From Bacillota bacterium (GTDB lineage Bacteria; Bacillota; Clostridia; Oscillospirales; CAG-272): a stretch of DNA of 32,275 bases. Shown here piece after piece: positions 16,247 through 24,468 of the stretch (within the stretch, counting starts at the first letter, position 1; each line of letters begins with the position of its first letter). Below the pieces are notes generated by a model. The model was not told where the DNA came from and did no database searches. It saw nothing but the letters and a program-made list of their open reading frames with translations. The DNA lies in the NCBI GenBank assembly GCA_029219205.1, contig JAQXSY010000014.1, positions 1 through 32,275 on the forward strand, read 5' to 3'. The position numbers and the translations under genes were made by a program.

Positions 16247-18154
16247 ATGCGAAATTGTGATTTTTTACCCACCGCAGCCGTTGTCGGCGCCGGTCACGCC
16301 GGCGTTGAGGCTGCGCTTGCCTGCGCCAGAATGGGCGTTGACACAATTCTGTTCACCCTGAGTCTTGACGCTGTTGCAAACATGCCCTGCAATCCCGCAA
16401 TCGGCGGCACAGGCAAGGGACATCTTGTCTTTGAAATTGATGCGCTCGGCGGAGAAATGGGCCGCGCCGCCGATCTTGTTACGCTTCAGAGCCGCACGCT
16501 GAACGAGGGAAAGGGCGCCGCCGTTCATTCCAAACGCGTACAGGCCGACCGTATGCTGTATCGCTCTATTATGAAGCGCACACTTGAAAATCAGCCTCAT
16601 CTCAGGCTCGTTCAGGCGGAAATAACCGAGATTATTACCGAAAGCACCGGCGCGGGACTGCGTGTCTGCGGCGTTCGTACCAAACTCGGCGTTGAATTTA
16701 AAGCCGACGCGGTTATTATTTGTACCGGAACTTACCTCGATTCACGGGTCATTGTCGGTTCGGCGGCTTATGCGTCGGGTCCCGACGGTTCTCTCCCGGC
16801 TGTAGGTCTGACAGATTCGCTTAAAGCCTGCGGAATTGATTTTCTGCGCTTTAAGACCGGAACGCCTCCCAGGGTTCACGCCGATTCCATTGACTTTTCA
16901 AAACTTGAAATTCAGCCCGGCGAACAGCACATCACGCCGTTTTCCGCGCTTACCGATGAAAACGAACTTAACAAAATCAGCCAGATTCCATGTCATATAG
17001 TATACACAAATTCGGAAACTCACGAAATTATTCGCCGAAATCTTCACAAATCTCCGCTCTATACAGGCGTAATTAAAGGCACCGGGCCGCGTTATTGTCC
17101 GAGTATTGAGGACAAGGTCGTACGGTTCGCCGATAAAGAGCGTCACCAGCTTTTCGTTGAACCGATGGGAAGCAACACCAAGGAAATGTATATACAAGGT
17201 TTCAGCTCCTCGCTTCCCGCAGAGGTCCAGCTGGAAATGCTCCATTCTCTGTCCGGTTTTGAAAACGCACAGGTTATGCGCTGGGCATACGCAATTGAAT
17301 ATGACCTTGCCGATCCGACTCAGCTTTATCCTACGCTTGAATTTAAAAAAGTCAACGGCCTTTACGGCGCCGGACAGTTCAACGGTTCCTCCGGATACGA
17401 AGAAGCGGCGGCGCAGGGAATTGTCGCCGGAATAAACGCCGCCTGCAAACTGCTTGGAAAAGAACCTGTTATACTGCCGCGGGAAAGCTCATATATCGGC
17501 ACGCTTATAGACGACCTTGTAACAAAGGGCACCTCGGAACCATACCGTATTATGACCTCGCGCTCCGAATACCGGCTGCTCCTGAGACAGGACAACGCCG
17601 ACTCCAGGCTCTGTGAATTCGGCTTCAGATGCGGGCTGCTCTCAGAGGAAAGATACCGGGCCGTAAAAGAGAAAGAAGCGGCGATCAGCGCCGAGATTTC
17701 GCGGCTGAACCACACAAATCTCGGTCCGGCAGCCGCAAACCGGTTATTGGAACGCGCCGGTACGTCTACCGTTTCAAGCGGAGTTACTCTGGCCGACCTG
17801 CTGCGCCGTCCTCAGATTTCTTACGAAGATCTTTCCTGCGTTGATCCGGAGCCACGAACGCTGCCTAACGCCGTTGTCCGCCGTGTGCAAACCGAAGTTA
17901 AGTACGAGGGCTACATAAAACGCCAGCTCGATGAGGCGGCAAGAGCCGAAAAAACCGCTCGCATAAAGCTTCCGCCCGATATCGATTATCTAAAACTCGA
18001 AGGCCTGCGCATCGAAGCACGGCAAAAGCTTGACAAAATCCGTCCGGACAATCTCGGACAGGCGTCCCGTATCAGCGGAGTCAGCCCGGCCGACATTTCA
18101 GTTCTTATGATTTATCTCAAGCTGAAAGGAGGCCGCGCCGCCGACGATGAGTAG
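16247..18154 (+). CDS. mnmG: tRNA uridine-5-carboxymethylaminomethyl(34) synthesis enzyme MnmG
   Basis: MnmG (GidA) is the FAD-dependent partner of MnmE in wobble-uridine modification. The 635-residue length is normal. The FAD-binding Rossmann motif is VVGAGHAGVEAA at residue 9 onward. The conserved cysteine motifs are both present: MPCNPAIGG and RYCPSIEDKV. The C-terminal helical domain has IDYLKLEGLRIEARQKL and RISGVSPADISVLMIYLK. The ATG lacks a clear ribosome site and is 9 bases after the previous stop, so coupled translation is likely. Its end overlaps rsmG by 8 bases. The MnmG-RsmG pairing is a classic conserved order near the chromosome origin. Confidence 0.97.
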   Translation: MRNCDFLPTAAVVGAGHAGVEAALACARMGVDTILFTLSLDAVANMPCNPAIGGTGKGHLVFEIDALGGEMGRAADLVTLQSRTLNEGKGAAVHSKRVQADRMLYRSIMKRTLENQPHLRLVQAEITEIITESTGAGLRVCGVRTKLGVEFKADAVIICTGTYLDSRVIVGSAAYASGPDGSLPAVGLTDSLKACGIDFLRFKTGTPPRVHADSIDFSKLEIQPGEQHITPFSALTDENELNKISQIPCHIVYTNSETHEIIRRNLHKSPLYTGVIKGTGPRYCPSIEDKVVRFADKERHQLFVEPMGSNTKEMYIQGFSSSLPAEVQLEMLHSLSGFENAQVMRWAYAIEYDLADPTQLYPTLEFKKVNGLYGAGQFNGSSGYEEAAAQGIVAGINAACKLLGKEPVILPRESSYIGTLIDDLVTKGTSEPYRIMTSRSEYRLLLRQDNADSRLCEFGFRCGLLSEERYRAVKEKEAAISAEISRLNHTNLGPAAANRLLERAGTSTVSSGVTLADLLRRPQISYEDLSCVDPEPRTLPNAVVRRVQTEVKYEGYIKRQLDEAARAEKTARIKLPPDIDYLKLEGLRIEARQKLDKIRPDNLGQASRISGVSPADISVLMIYLKLKGGRAADDE

Positions 18155-18872
18155 TTTTTCAACATTAATATATAATACCTGCGCCCAAAACGACGGCGTA
18201 ATTTCCATTGACAACAACCTTGCCGAAAAACTCGGAGTTTATCTTGAAAATCTCCTCGAAACCAACAAAAAAATGAATCTGACGGCAATACGCTCTCCCG
18301 AGGACGCCGCCCTTAAACACTTTGCCGACTGTTTGACAGTTGTGCCGCTGATTCCGCGCGGCGCAAAACTCATCGACGTCGGAAGCGGCGCGGGTCTCCC
18401 AGCAATACCGATCGCTCTTTCCAGACCGGATGTTTCCGTAACCGCGCTCGACTCGACCGGGAAAAAGGCGGCATATATTGCTTCGGTTGCCCAAGCAATG
18501 GAAATCTCCAATCTGAACGCGGTATGCGGCAGAGCGGAGGAACTTGGCAGGCAGCACGGAATGCGCGAGTCGTTCGATACCGTCACAGCCCGCGCGCTTG
18601 CACGGCTTAACGTCCTTTGCGAGCTTTGTCTGCCTTTTGTCAGAGTCGGCGGGGTCTTTATTTCGATGAAAGGTCCGCTTGCAGACGAAGAAATTACTGA
18701 AGCTCGACAAGCTTTGAAAACATTGGGTGGGGAAATGGCGGAAAATAAGCGTCTGACGCTCTCCTGCGGCGGAGAATCTATTGACCGCGCCCTCATTATC
18801 ATACAAAAAGTTGGGCACACTCCCATAAATTACCCACGTAATAATTCAGCTATTACCAAAAACCCGCTTTAA
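18147..18872 (+). CDS. rsmG: 16S rRNA (guanine(527)-N7)-methyltransferase RsmG
   Basis: RsmG (GidB) methylates G527 of 16S rRNA using S-adenosylmethionine; loss gives low-level streptomycin resistance in several bacteria. The 241 residues are usual length. Family landmarks are NKKMNLTAIRSPEDAALKHFADCL, the SAM-binding loop LIDVGSGAGLPAIPIAL, DSTGKKAAYI, and VTARALARLNVL with FVRVGGVFISMKGP. The ATG overlaps the end of mnmG by 8 bases. The stop codon lies inside the stem of the following terminator, which closes this operon. Confidence 0.96.
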   Translation: MSSFSTLIYNTCAQNDGVISIDNNLAEKLGVYLENLLETNKKMNLTAIRSPEDAALKHFADCLTVVPLIPRGAKLIDVGSGAGLPAIPIALSRPDVSVTALDSTGKKAAYIASVAQAMEISNLNAVCGRAEELGRQHGMRESFDTVTARALARLNVLCELCLPFVRVGGVFISMKGPLADEEITEARQALKTLGGEMAENKRLTLSCGGESIDRALIIIQKVGHTPINYPRNNSAITKNPL

Positions 18873-18886
18873 AGTGGGTTTTCTTT
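18859..18886 (+). terminator. Intrinsic terminator of the mnmG-rsmG operon
   Basis: AAAACCCGC and GTGGGTTTT form a stem, with one G-T pair, around TTTAAA, followed by CTTTTTG. The rsmG stop codon (18870-18872) is within the hairpin. Confidence 0.75.
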
Positions 18887-18970
18887 TTGTTTGTAACGGT
18901 GTCGTTACCGGAGGCGACAAAACAATTTTATTTTTACTGTCCGTTTTTTCTCGCAGGAAATAGCTGAAAA

Positions 18971-18979
18971 TGGTATACT
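18971..18979 (+). promoter_or_regulatory. Extended -10 promoter for noc
   Basis: TGGTATACT matches the extended -10 form TGnTATACT. No good -35 is visible at 17 bases. It is about 38 bases before the noc start and after the rsmG terminator. Confidence 0.55.
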
Positions 18980-19016
18980 GTTTTTACAATCAAGTCTGTT
19001 GTAAAGGATGTGTCAA

Positions 19017-19856
19017 ATGAAAACTAATATTTTCCCGGCGGCCCCGGATGAATGCCGCGTACGTATGCTTCCCGCGCTTTCCATAGCTCCGAATCCCTCC
19101 CAGCCGCGGCGTTTTTTTGCCGACGAAACCATTCTTTCTCTTGCCGACAGTATCCGCCGGCACGGAATTCTTCAGCCGCTCAGCGTTCGTCTTATTGACG
19201 GTATGAAATATGAGCTGATTGCAGGGGAACGAAGGCTCCGTGCCGCAAAGCTTATCGGAATGAAGGATGTTCCGTGCCTGGTTATCGCCGCAGACGAGCG
19301 CCGTTCCGCAGAGCTTGCAATTATCGAAAATTTACAGCGTGAGGATCTGAATATCTTTGAACAGGCAGGCGCCATTGCGTCGCTTATCGATATTTACGGT
19401 CTCACTCAGGAGCAGGCCGCAAAAAGGCTGTCGTCAAGCCAATCTTATGTTGCAAACAAGCTGCGTATTTTAAAGCTTACATCAGAGGAACGCGAAATTA
19501 TACTCAAACACGGTCTTTCCGAACGTCACGCCCGCACTCTTCTGCGCATAGACGATCCGGAACGCCGGCTTGCCGCGCTCGAACACATTGCCGAAGCTTC
19601 GCTCAACGTATCTCAATCTGAAGAATACGTCGACCGAATTTTGACATCACCCGAACCGGTTCAGCCCGAGTCCGCAAGCAAAACGTCCGAAAAGGGAAGA
19701 GAGCGTCTGATCCTGAAGGATATCCGTATTTTCTACAACACAGTCGACCGTGCCGTCGAAACAATGGAGCGTGCAGGCGTCGCCGTTACAAGCGAGCGGC
19801 ATGAATCCGACGATTTTTACGAGCTTTTGATAAAAGTCAGAAAAACTGCGTGTTAA
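19017..19856 (+). CDS. noc: Nucleoid occlusion protein Noc (ParB-family CTPase)
   Basis: This 279-residue ParB-family protein sits between rsmG and parA, the place of noc in Bacillus. ATG 19017 has AAAGGA at 8 bases. The CTP-binding domain shows PNPSQPRRFF, AGERRLRAAK and ENLQREDLN. The DNA-binding segment reads SSSQSYVANKLRILKLT and SERHAR. At the four positions that separate Noc from ParB specificity (Caulobacter 173, 179, 184, 201) it has Gln, Lys, Lys and Arg, the Noc set. It is therefore predicted to bind NBS-type sites rather than parS, and to block division over the nucleoid. The short N-terminus does not show the FFGL-type membrane helix of Bacillus Noc, so membrane anchoring is uncertain. 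Confidence 0.88.
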   Translation: MKTNIFPAAPDECRVRMLPALSIAPNPSQPRRFFADETILSLADSIRRHGILQPLSVRLIDGMKYELIAGERRLRAAKLIGMKDVPCLVIAADERRSAELAIIENLQREDLNIFEQAGAIASLIDIYGLTQEQAAKRLSSSQSYVANKLRILKLTSEEREIILKHGLSERHARTLLRIDDPERRLAALEHIAEASLNVSQSEEYVDRILTSPEPVQPESASKTSEKGRERLILKDIRIFYNTVDRAVETMERAGVAVTSERHESDDFYELLIKVRKTAC

Positions 19857-19857
19857 T

Positions 19858-19873
19858 TGTTTCACGTGAAACA
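19858..19873. promoter_or_regulatory. parS: parS site 1
   Basis: TGTTTCACGTGAAACA is a perfect palindrome matching the parS consensus TGTTNCACGTGAAACA. It begins just after the noc stop. ParB loads here and spreads along the DNA. Confidence 0.97.
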
Positions 19874-19894
19874 CCGTGCGCCGGCAGCATTCGA

Positions 19895-19910
19895 TGTTTC
19901 ACGTGAAACA
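19895..19910. promoter_or_regulatory. parS: parS site 2
   Basis: A second perfect TGTTTCACGTGAAACA, 37 bases from the first centre to centre. It lies about 34 bases upstream of the parA -35, so ParB bound here could also influence parAB transcription. Confidence 0.97.
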
Positions 19911-19943
19911 TTTTTATGTAAATGTAAAAACTCAGAGATATTA

Positions 19944-19972
19944 TTGACAAGAGAAGTGTAAATTGTTATAAT
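19944..19972 (+). promoter_or_regulatory. Consensus sigma-A promoter for parA-parB and downstream genes
   Basis: TTGACA (19944-19949), a 17-base spacer and TATAAT (19967-19972), a perfect match in all three parts. It lies 35 bases before the parA start. Confidence 0.92.
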
Positions 19973-20007
19973 ATATGTTAACCATATATTAGCGGAGGGT
20001 TTCCCAA

Positions 20008-20769
20008 GTGGGCAAAATCGTTGTGTTTGCCAACCAGAAAGGCGGCGTCGGAAAAACAACCTCGGCGGTAAATATCGCCGCGGCAGTGGGCGCTAAAGGA
20101 AAAAAAGTTTTACTCGTTGATATGGACCCGCAGGGTAACACCTCGAGCGGAGTCGGAATCAACAAAAAGAGCATGAAGCTCTCTTCATATGACATTCTTA
20201 TAAACCGAAGCAGCGCGGAATCCTGCGTCGTCGAAACCGACTTTGAAAACTTATCTATAATTCCGTCAAATATTTCGCTCGCGGGAGCCGAATTTGAACT
20301 TGTTTCAAGCGATAACCGCGAAACGCGGCTTAAAAGCGCTCTTTCGATTATAAAAGACCGTTTCGACTATATTTTCGTTGACTGCCCGCCGTCGCTCGGT
20401 ATCCTGACCGTAAACGCGCTGGTGGCCTGCGACGGCGTACTTGTGCCTATGCAGTGCGAGTATTATTCGCTTGAAGGTTTGTCGCAGCTCATGGTGTCAA
20501 TCAAGCAGGTTAAACGGCTTTATAACCCCGGGCTCGAAATCGTCGGAATCATTATTACAATGTACAACGGACGGCTGAATCTGTCGCTTCAGGTCATGGA
20601 TGAATTGAAAAAATATTATGCAAATAAATTATTTTCAACAACAATTCCACGAAACGTGCGTCTAAGCGAAGCGCCGAGTTACGGAATGCCGGTGCGTTAT
20701 TATGACAAATACAGCAACGGCGCTGAGGCATACGACAAAATTTCAGAGGAACTTATCGAACGAATATGA
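20008..20769 (+). CDS. parA: Chromosome-partitioning ATPase ParA (Soj)
   Basis: ParA/Soj is a deviant-Walker ATPase that works with ParB-parS in origin segregation and, in Bacillus, regulates DnaA. The 253 residues include the Walker A KGGVGKTTSAVN starting at residue 11, with the signature lysine. VDMDPQGNTSSGVG and DYIFVDCPPSLGILT form the switch and Walker B regions. The start is GTG 20008 with GGAGGG at 8 bases. It is the first gene of a long rightward transcription unit behind a consensus promoter, and parB follows after 33 bases. Confidence 0.96.
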   Translation: MGKIVVFANQKGGVGKTTSAVNIAAAVGAKGKKVLLVDMDPQGNTSSGVGINKKSMKLSSYDILINRSSAESCVVETDFENLSIIPSNISLAGAEFELVSSDNRETRLKSALSIIKDRFDYIFVDCPPSLGILTVNALVACDGVLVPMQCEYYSLEGLSQLMVSIKQVKRLYNPGLEIVGIIITMYNGRLNLSLQVMDELKKYYANKLFSTTIPRNVRLSEAPSYGMPVRYYDKYSNGAEAYDKISEELIERI

Positions 20770-20802
20770 TTTCCCCTCACACTTTTAAAAGGAGTGAATT
20801 TA

Positions 20803-21693
20803 ATGGCAAAAAGTAAAATCAGCGGACTCGGCAGAGGTCTTGACGCAATATTCGAAGACAATTCCGCAAGCACCAACGAGAGTGTGACAATGCTCAGACT
20901 GTCAGAAATTGAACCAAATCCCGATCAGCCCCGACGTTCCTTTGATTCCGAGGCACTGTCTCAACTCGCCGATTCAATCGCCGCAAACGGACTTATTCAG
21001 CCTCTTATAGTGCGCCCGGGAAAAAGCGAAGGCTATTATGAAATAATCGCCGGAGAAAGACGCTGGCGAGCGTCAAAAATGGCGGGACTTAACGAAGTTC
21101 CGGTCATAATAATGGACCTTGACGATATTAAAGCCGCTCAGATTTCCCTTATTGAAAATATACAGCGCGAAAACCTGAATGCGATTGAAGAAGCGAACGC
21201 TTTTAAGAAATTAATAACCGAATACGCCATGACGCAGGAAGAGCTTTCCAGACAAATCGGCAAGAGCCGCAGTCTGATTGCCAACACGCTGAGGCTGCTC
21301 GATCTTCCGGAATCCGTAGCGTCAATGGTTGAAAAAGGCGAGCTTTCAGCCGGCCACGCGCGCACCTTGCTCGGACTGCAAAACCGCGAGCTTATCGAAG
21401 GCGCCGCTATAACCGCAAAAAAGAAAGAACTTTCGGTCAGAGCGCTTGAAAACCTTGTTAAAAGCATGAATCGTCTGGAAGAGCAGGCCGAGGAAGCAAA
21501 AGAAGAAGAAAAAAATACGGTTAACGTTGATTATACCGCAGAGCTTGCGCGTAAAATGACCTCCCGTCTCGGAAGACGCATTACAATACGCAGCAAGGGC
21601 AAAACCCACCGCGTCGAAATTGAATATGAAAACGACAGTGATCTCGACGATATTATAAAACTCCTTTGCGGAGACAACATTTTTGACGAATAA
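20803..21693 (+). CDS. parB: Chromosome-partitioning protein ParB (Spo0J)
   Basis: ParB/Spo0J is a CTP-dependent DNA clamp that loads at parS and recruits condensin. I start at ATG 20803, giving 296 residues and the typical N-terminus KISGLGRGLDAIF that contacts ParA. AAAAGGAG precedes it; GTG 20794 lies within that ribosome site. The CTP-binding motifs are PNPDQPRRSF, AGERRWRASK and ENIQRENLN. The DNA-binding region GKSRSLIANTLRLLDLP and SAGHAR has Arg, Thr and Gly at three of the four specificity positions, the ParB pattern, in contrast to the Noc neighbour. Its sites are the two parS sequences upstream. Confidence 0.96.
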   Translation: MAKSKISGLGRGLDAIFEDNSASTNESVTMLRLSEIEPNPDQPRRSFDSEALSQLADSIAANGLIQPLIVRPGKSEGYYEIIAGERRWRASKMAGLNEVPVIIMDLDDIKAAQISLIENIQRENLNAIEEANAFKKLITEYAMTQEELSRQIGKSRSLIANTLRLLDLPESVASMVEKGELSAGHARTLLGLQNRELIEGAAITAKKKELSVRALENLVKSMNRLEEQAEEAKEEEKNTVNVDYTAELARKMTSRLGRRITIRSKGKTHRVEIEYENDSDLDDIIKLLCGDNIFDE

Positions 21694-21729
21694 TTTATCG
21701 TTTACATAAAAAGGAAGGCATATATAACA

Positions 21730-23019
21730 ATGATCGACATTAAGTATATCAGAGAAAACCCTGCGGAAGTGATTGAACGCTTCGCCATTAAAGGACGCGA
21801 CGCAAACGCTGAAATTAAAGAGATTCTTGAACTCGACGAAAAGCGCCGCGCAATGATTGCCGAAAACGAAACTCTCAAGGCCGAGCAGAATCGGGCGTCC
21901 AAAATGGTTCCGCAGTATAAAAAAGAAGGAAAAGACACGGCGGAGCTTTTTGCAAAAATGAAAGAAATGTCGGCAACAATAAAGGCAAACGACGAGAAGC
22001 TTTCGGACGTAGAAGACCGCTTCAACACACTTATGCTCGGGCTACCGAATCTTCCCGACCGTGACCTTAAACCCGGCGGAAAAGAAAACAACGAGCCTCT
22101 CCGCTACTTTGGAGAGCCGCACAAATTCGGCTTTGAGCCGAAAAACCACGTTGATATCTGTACAGACCTCGGTCTCATCGATTATAAACGCGGAGTTAAA
22201 CTCTCGGGAAACGGCTTTTGGATTTACCGTGGTATGGGCGCGCGTCTTGAATGGGCGCTTCTGAATTATTTCATCGAAACGCATCTTTCAAACGGATTTG
22301 AACTTGTCCTTGTACCTCATATGCTCGGATATGAGTGCGGTCTGACCGCGGGACAGTTCCCCAAATTTGAAGAGGACGTTTACTGGCTCGAAACCGCAGA
22401 GGACGAACGCCGCCGCTTTATGCTTCCGACTGCCGAAACCGCGCTCGTTTCACTCCACAGGGACGAAATCCTTTCCGAAGCAGAACTCCCCAAAAAATAC
22501 ATCAGCTACACGCCCTGTTTCCGCCGCGAAGCCGGATCATACCGCGCGGACGAACGGGGAATGGTGCGCGGACATCAGTTTAATAAAGTCGAGATGGTTC
22601 AGTATACGCTTCCGGAAAAATCAGACGAAGCATTTGACGAACTTGTCGCAAACGCCGAAAATCTTGTCCGCGGACTAGGATTCCATTTCCGCACTGTAAA
22701 GCTCGCCGCAGAAGACTGCTCGGCTTCCATGGCGCGCACCTACGATATTGAAATCCATATCCCTTCGATGAACGGATATAAGGAAGTAAGCTCCGTTTCA
22801 AACGCACGTGATTATCAGGCGCGCCGCGGAAATATGCGATTCCGCCGCGAAGGCTCGGGAAAACCCGAATTTGTTCATACTCTCAACGGCTCCGGCCTTG
22901 CGACAAGCCGTATTCTTCCCGCAATTGTCGAACAAAACCAAAATGCCGACGGAAGCGTAACCGTACCGGAAGTTCTTCGAAAATATATCGGCGCGGAACG
23001 CATCGAACGCGGTATGTGA
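21730..23019 (+). CDS. serS: Seryl-tRNA synthetase
   Basis: A class II synthetase of 429 residues, charging tRNA-Ser. The N-terminal coiled-coil arm (about residues 30-100) is rich in charged heptads. Motif 2 is FRREAGSYRADERGMVRGHQF and motif 3 is NGSGLATSRILPAIVE. Only 36 bases separate it from parB, with ribosome site AAGGAAGG. That leaves no room for a T-box leader, so it is probably transcribed from the parA promoter rather than controlled by uncharged tRNA. serS just downstream of parB is a recurrent order in Clostridia. Confidence 0.97.
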   Translation: MIDIKYIRENPAEVIERFAIKGRDANAEIKEILELDEKRRAMIAENETLKAEQNRASKMVPQYKKEGKDTAELFAKMKEMSATIKANDEKLSDVEDRFNTLMLGLPNLPDRDLKPGGKENNEPLRYFGEPHKFGFEPKNHVDICTDLGLIDYKRGVKLSGNGFWIYRGMGARLEWALLNYFIETHLSNGFELVLVPHMLGYECGLTAGQFPKFEEDVYWLETAEDERRRFMLPTAETALVSLHRDEILSEAELPKKYISYTPCFRREAGSYRADERGMVRGHQFNKVEMVQYTLPEKSDEAFDELVANAENLVRGLGFHFRTVKLAAEDCSASMARTYDIEIHIPSMNGYKEVSSVSNARDYQARRGNMRFRREGSGKPEFVHTLNGSGLATSRILPAIVEQNQNADGSVTVPEVLRKYIGAERIERGM

Positions 23020-23049
23020 CCTTGCCTGTCACGGTCGGAAAGGCATTAC

Positions 23050-23556
23050 ATGTTCAATATTTCCAATTTTTTAACAAACAGCAATATTACGCTTGAGCTT
23101 GTCGTTTGGCCGATGTGCGTGGGATTTATCATTGCTCTGGGTCTTATTCTTTACAGCAAAAATGTTCACGGCGTTCTTATACGCAAATTAAAAGAACAGA
23201 GCGCTTTTTCCCCGGACAATGCCGCAAGCCTCGGAGAGCTTGGTCTTTCCGGACGAAAACTGATCCGATTTTCGCTAAGGCGAGGAAGTATGCTGCGTAA
23301 AGTTGTTTACGGCTTCGCCGGAGAGATGCCGGACGAAACCACCGCCGAAAAAATCAACTCTGCGCTTCCCGACAAAAACGTGTCCCTTGACGACCTGAAA
23401 TTTTATATTCCCGAAAAACACACCGAAAAAGCGGAAACCATGTACAACTCCGGCGGCGCTTCCATTCTTACGGTTATCTGCGCAATTGTGCTCTGCCTCT
23501 GCGCTGTTTTACTGGTGCTTGCGCTTGTGCCGTGGATATTGGGTTTTCTGACCTGA
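23050..23556 (+). CDS. Conserved-looking membrane protein of unknown function
   Basis: The 168-residue protein has one hydrophobic helix near the N-terminus (about residues 17-36) and another near the C-terminus (about 138-166). Between them lies a soluble basic-then-acidic domain including LIRKLKEQ and LGLSGRKLIRFSLRRG. Both ends in the membrane and a central loop suggest a small scaffold or regulator. I do not recognise a family. A GGAAAGG site precedes the ATG. It lies 30 bases after serS and 31 before the MORN gene, within a continuous rightward operon, so its function may relate to those envelope genes. Confidence 0.65.
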   Translation: MFNISNFLTNSNITLELVVWPMCVGFIIALGLILYSKNVHGVLIRKLKEQSAFSPDNAASLGELGLSGRKLIRFSLRRGSMLRKVVYGFAGEMPDETTAEKINSALPDKNVSLDDLKFYIPEKHTEKAETMYNSGGASILTVICAIVLCLCAVLLVLALVPWILGFLT

Positions 23557-23587
23557 CCGCAAAAGAGAATTATTAGGAGGAAGTTAA

Positions 23588-24463
23588 ATGAACGAATCCG
23601 CACGACCGGCTCAGCGCCGCGGACGAAAACAGAGAAGTACAGGATTTGTTGTTCTGATTACGATGCTAATAGCTCTTGTTCTCGTCGGCGCGACTGTTCT
23701 CGGACTTTTCCTCGCAGGATGGCGTTATATAAAGCTTAATTTTGACGACGGCAGCTTTGTAAAATTCCTTGGCAGAGTTGACTCAACCGGCACGCTCAGC
23801 AAAGGAAATCTATACTATTCCGACGGCTCAAGCGCCGAAGTCGATATGGCAAACAACAAAATAACGTATTCAAACGGCAATGTATACGAAGGCACGCTTT
23901 CCGGGCTCAGACGCCATGGACAGGGAAAAATGACCTACGCTTCCGGAGACGTTTACGAAGGAAATTTTACAAACGATGAAATCGACGGTTACGGAACGTT
24001 TAAATTTGCCAACGGAGATTCCTACACAGGAAATCTTAAAAACGGCAAAATGGACGGCGAAGGCTCGTACACCTGGTCGGACGGCTCTGTTTACATCGGC
24101 AGTTTTGCCGACGATATGAAAAACGGCTACGGAAAGTATATCTGGGCAGACGGATCATCGTATGAAGGATATTATGTAAACGACCTTAAGCACGGCTCCG
24201 GAACCTATATACTTACAAACGGCGACACTTATGTCGGCGATTTCAAAAAAGATATGCGTTCCGGAAAGGGCGTTTACACCTGGCAGAACGGCGACGTATA
24301 CGACGGTGAATTTGTTGACAACAAGATAAACGGCTGGGGTACATATACCTGGGCAGGAGGCAGACAGTTTACCGGCCTTTGGGAAAACGGAAAAATTGTA
24401 GTAACGCAGACCGACGACACTTCAACAGACTCTCCTGAGCCCGACCCTGAACCTACTGAATAA
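23588..24463 (+). CDS. Membrane-anchored MORN-repeat protein
   Basis: The 291-residue protein has a basic start, one transmembrane helix at about residues 19-42 and a long repeat domain. I count seven full 23-residue MORN repeats plus a partial one, from about residue 98 to 275, with repeats such as DVYEGNFTNDEIDGYGTFKFANG-like units. A Thr/Pro/Glu-rich tail ends the protein. MORN repeats form beta-hairpin rods and often contact lipids or proteins. By topology rules (positive residues before the helix) the repeats should face outside. AGGAGG precedes the ATG. The next gene, GT4-CsaB, starts 5 bases downstream, implying tight co-expression. The role is unknown; an envelope scaffold is an inference. 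Confidence 0.88.
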   Translation: MNESARPAQRRGRKQRSTGFVVLITMLIALVLVGATVLGLFLAGWRYIKLNFDDGSFVKFLGRVDSTGTLSKGNLYYSDGSSAEVDMANNKITYSNGNVYEGTLSGLRRHGQGKMTYASGDVYEGNFTNDEIDGYGTFKFANGDSYTGNLKNGKMDGEGSYTWSDGSVYIGSFADDMKNGYGKYIWADGSSYEGYYVNDLKHGSGTYILTNGDTYVGDFKKDMRSGKGVYTWQNGDVYDGEFVDNKINGWGTYTWAGGRQFTGLWENGKIVVTQTDDTSTDSPEPDPEPTE

Positions 24464-24468
24464 TTTGT

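Noticed and set aside
18873-20007. Chromosome replication origin
   Set aside because: parS sites and noc-parA suggest closeness to the origin, but no dnaA gene or DnaA-box cluster is visible.
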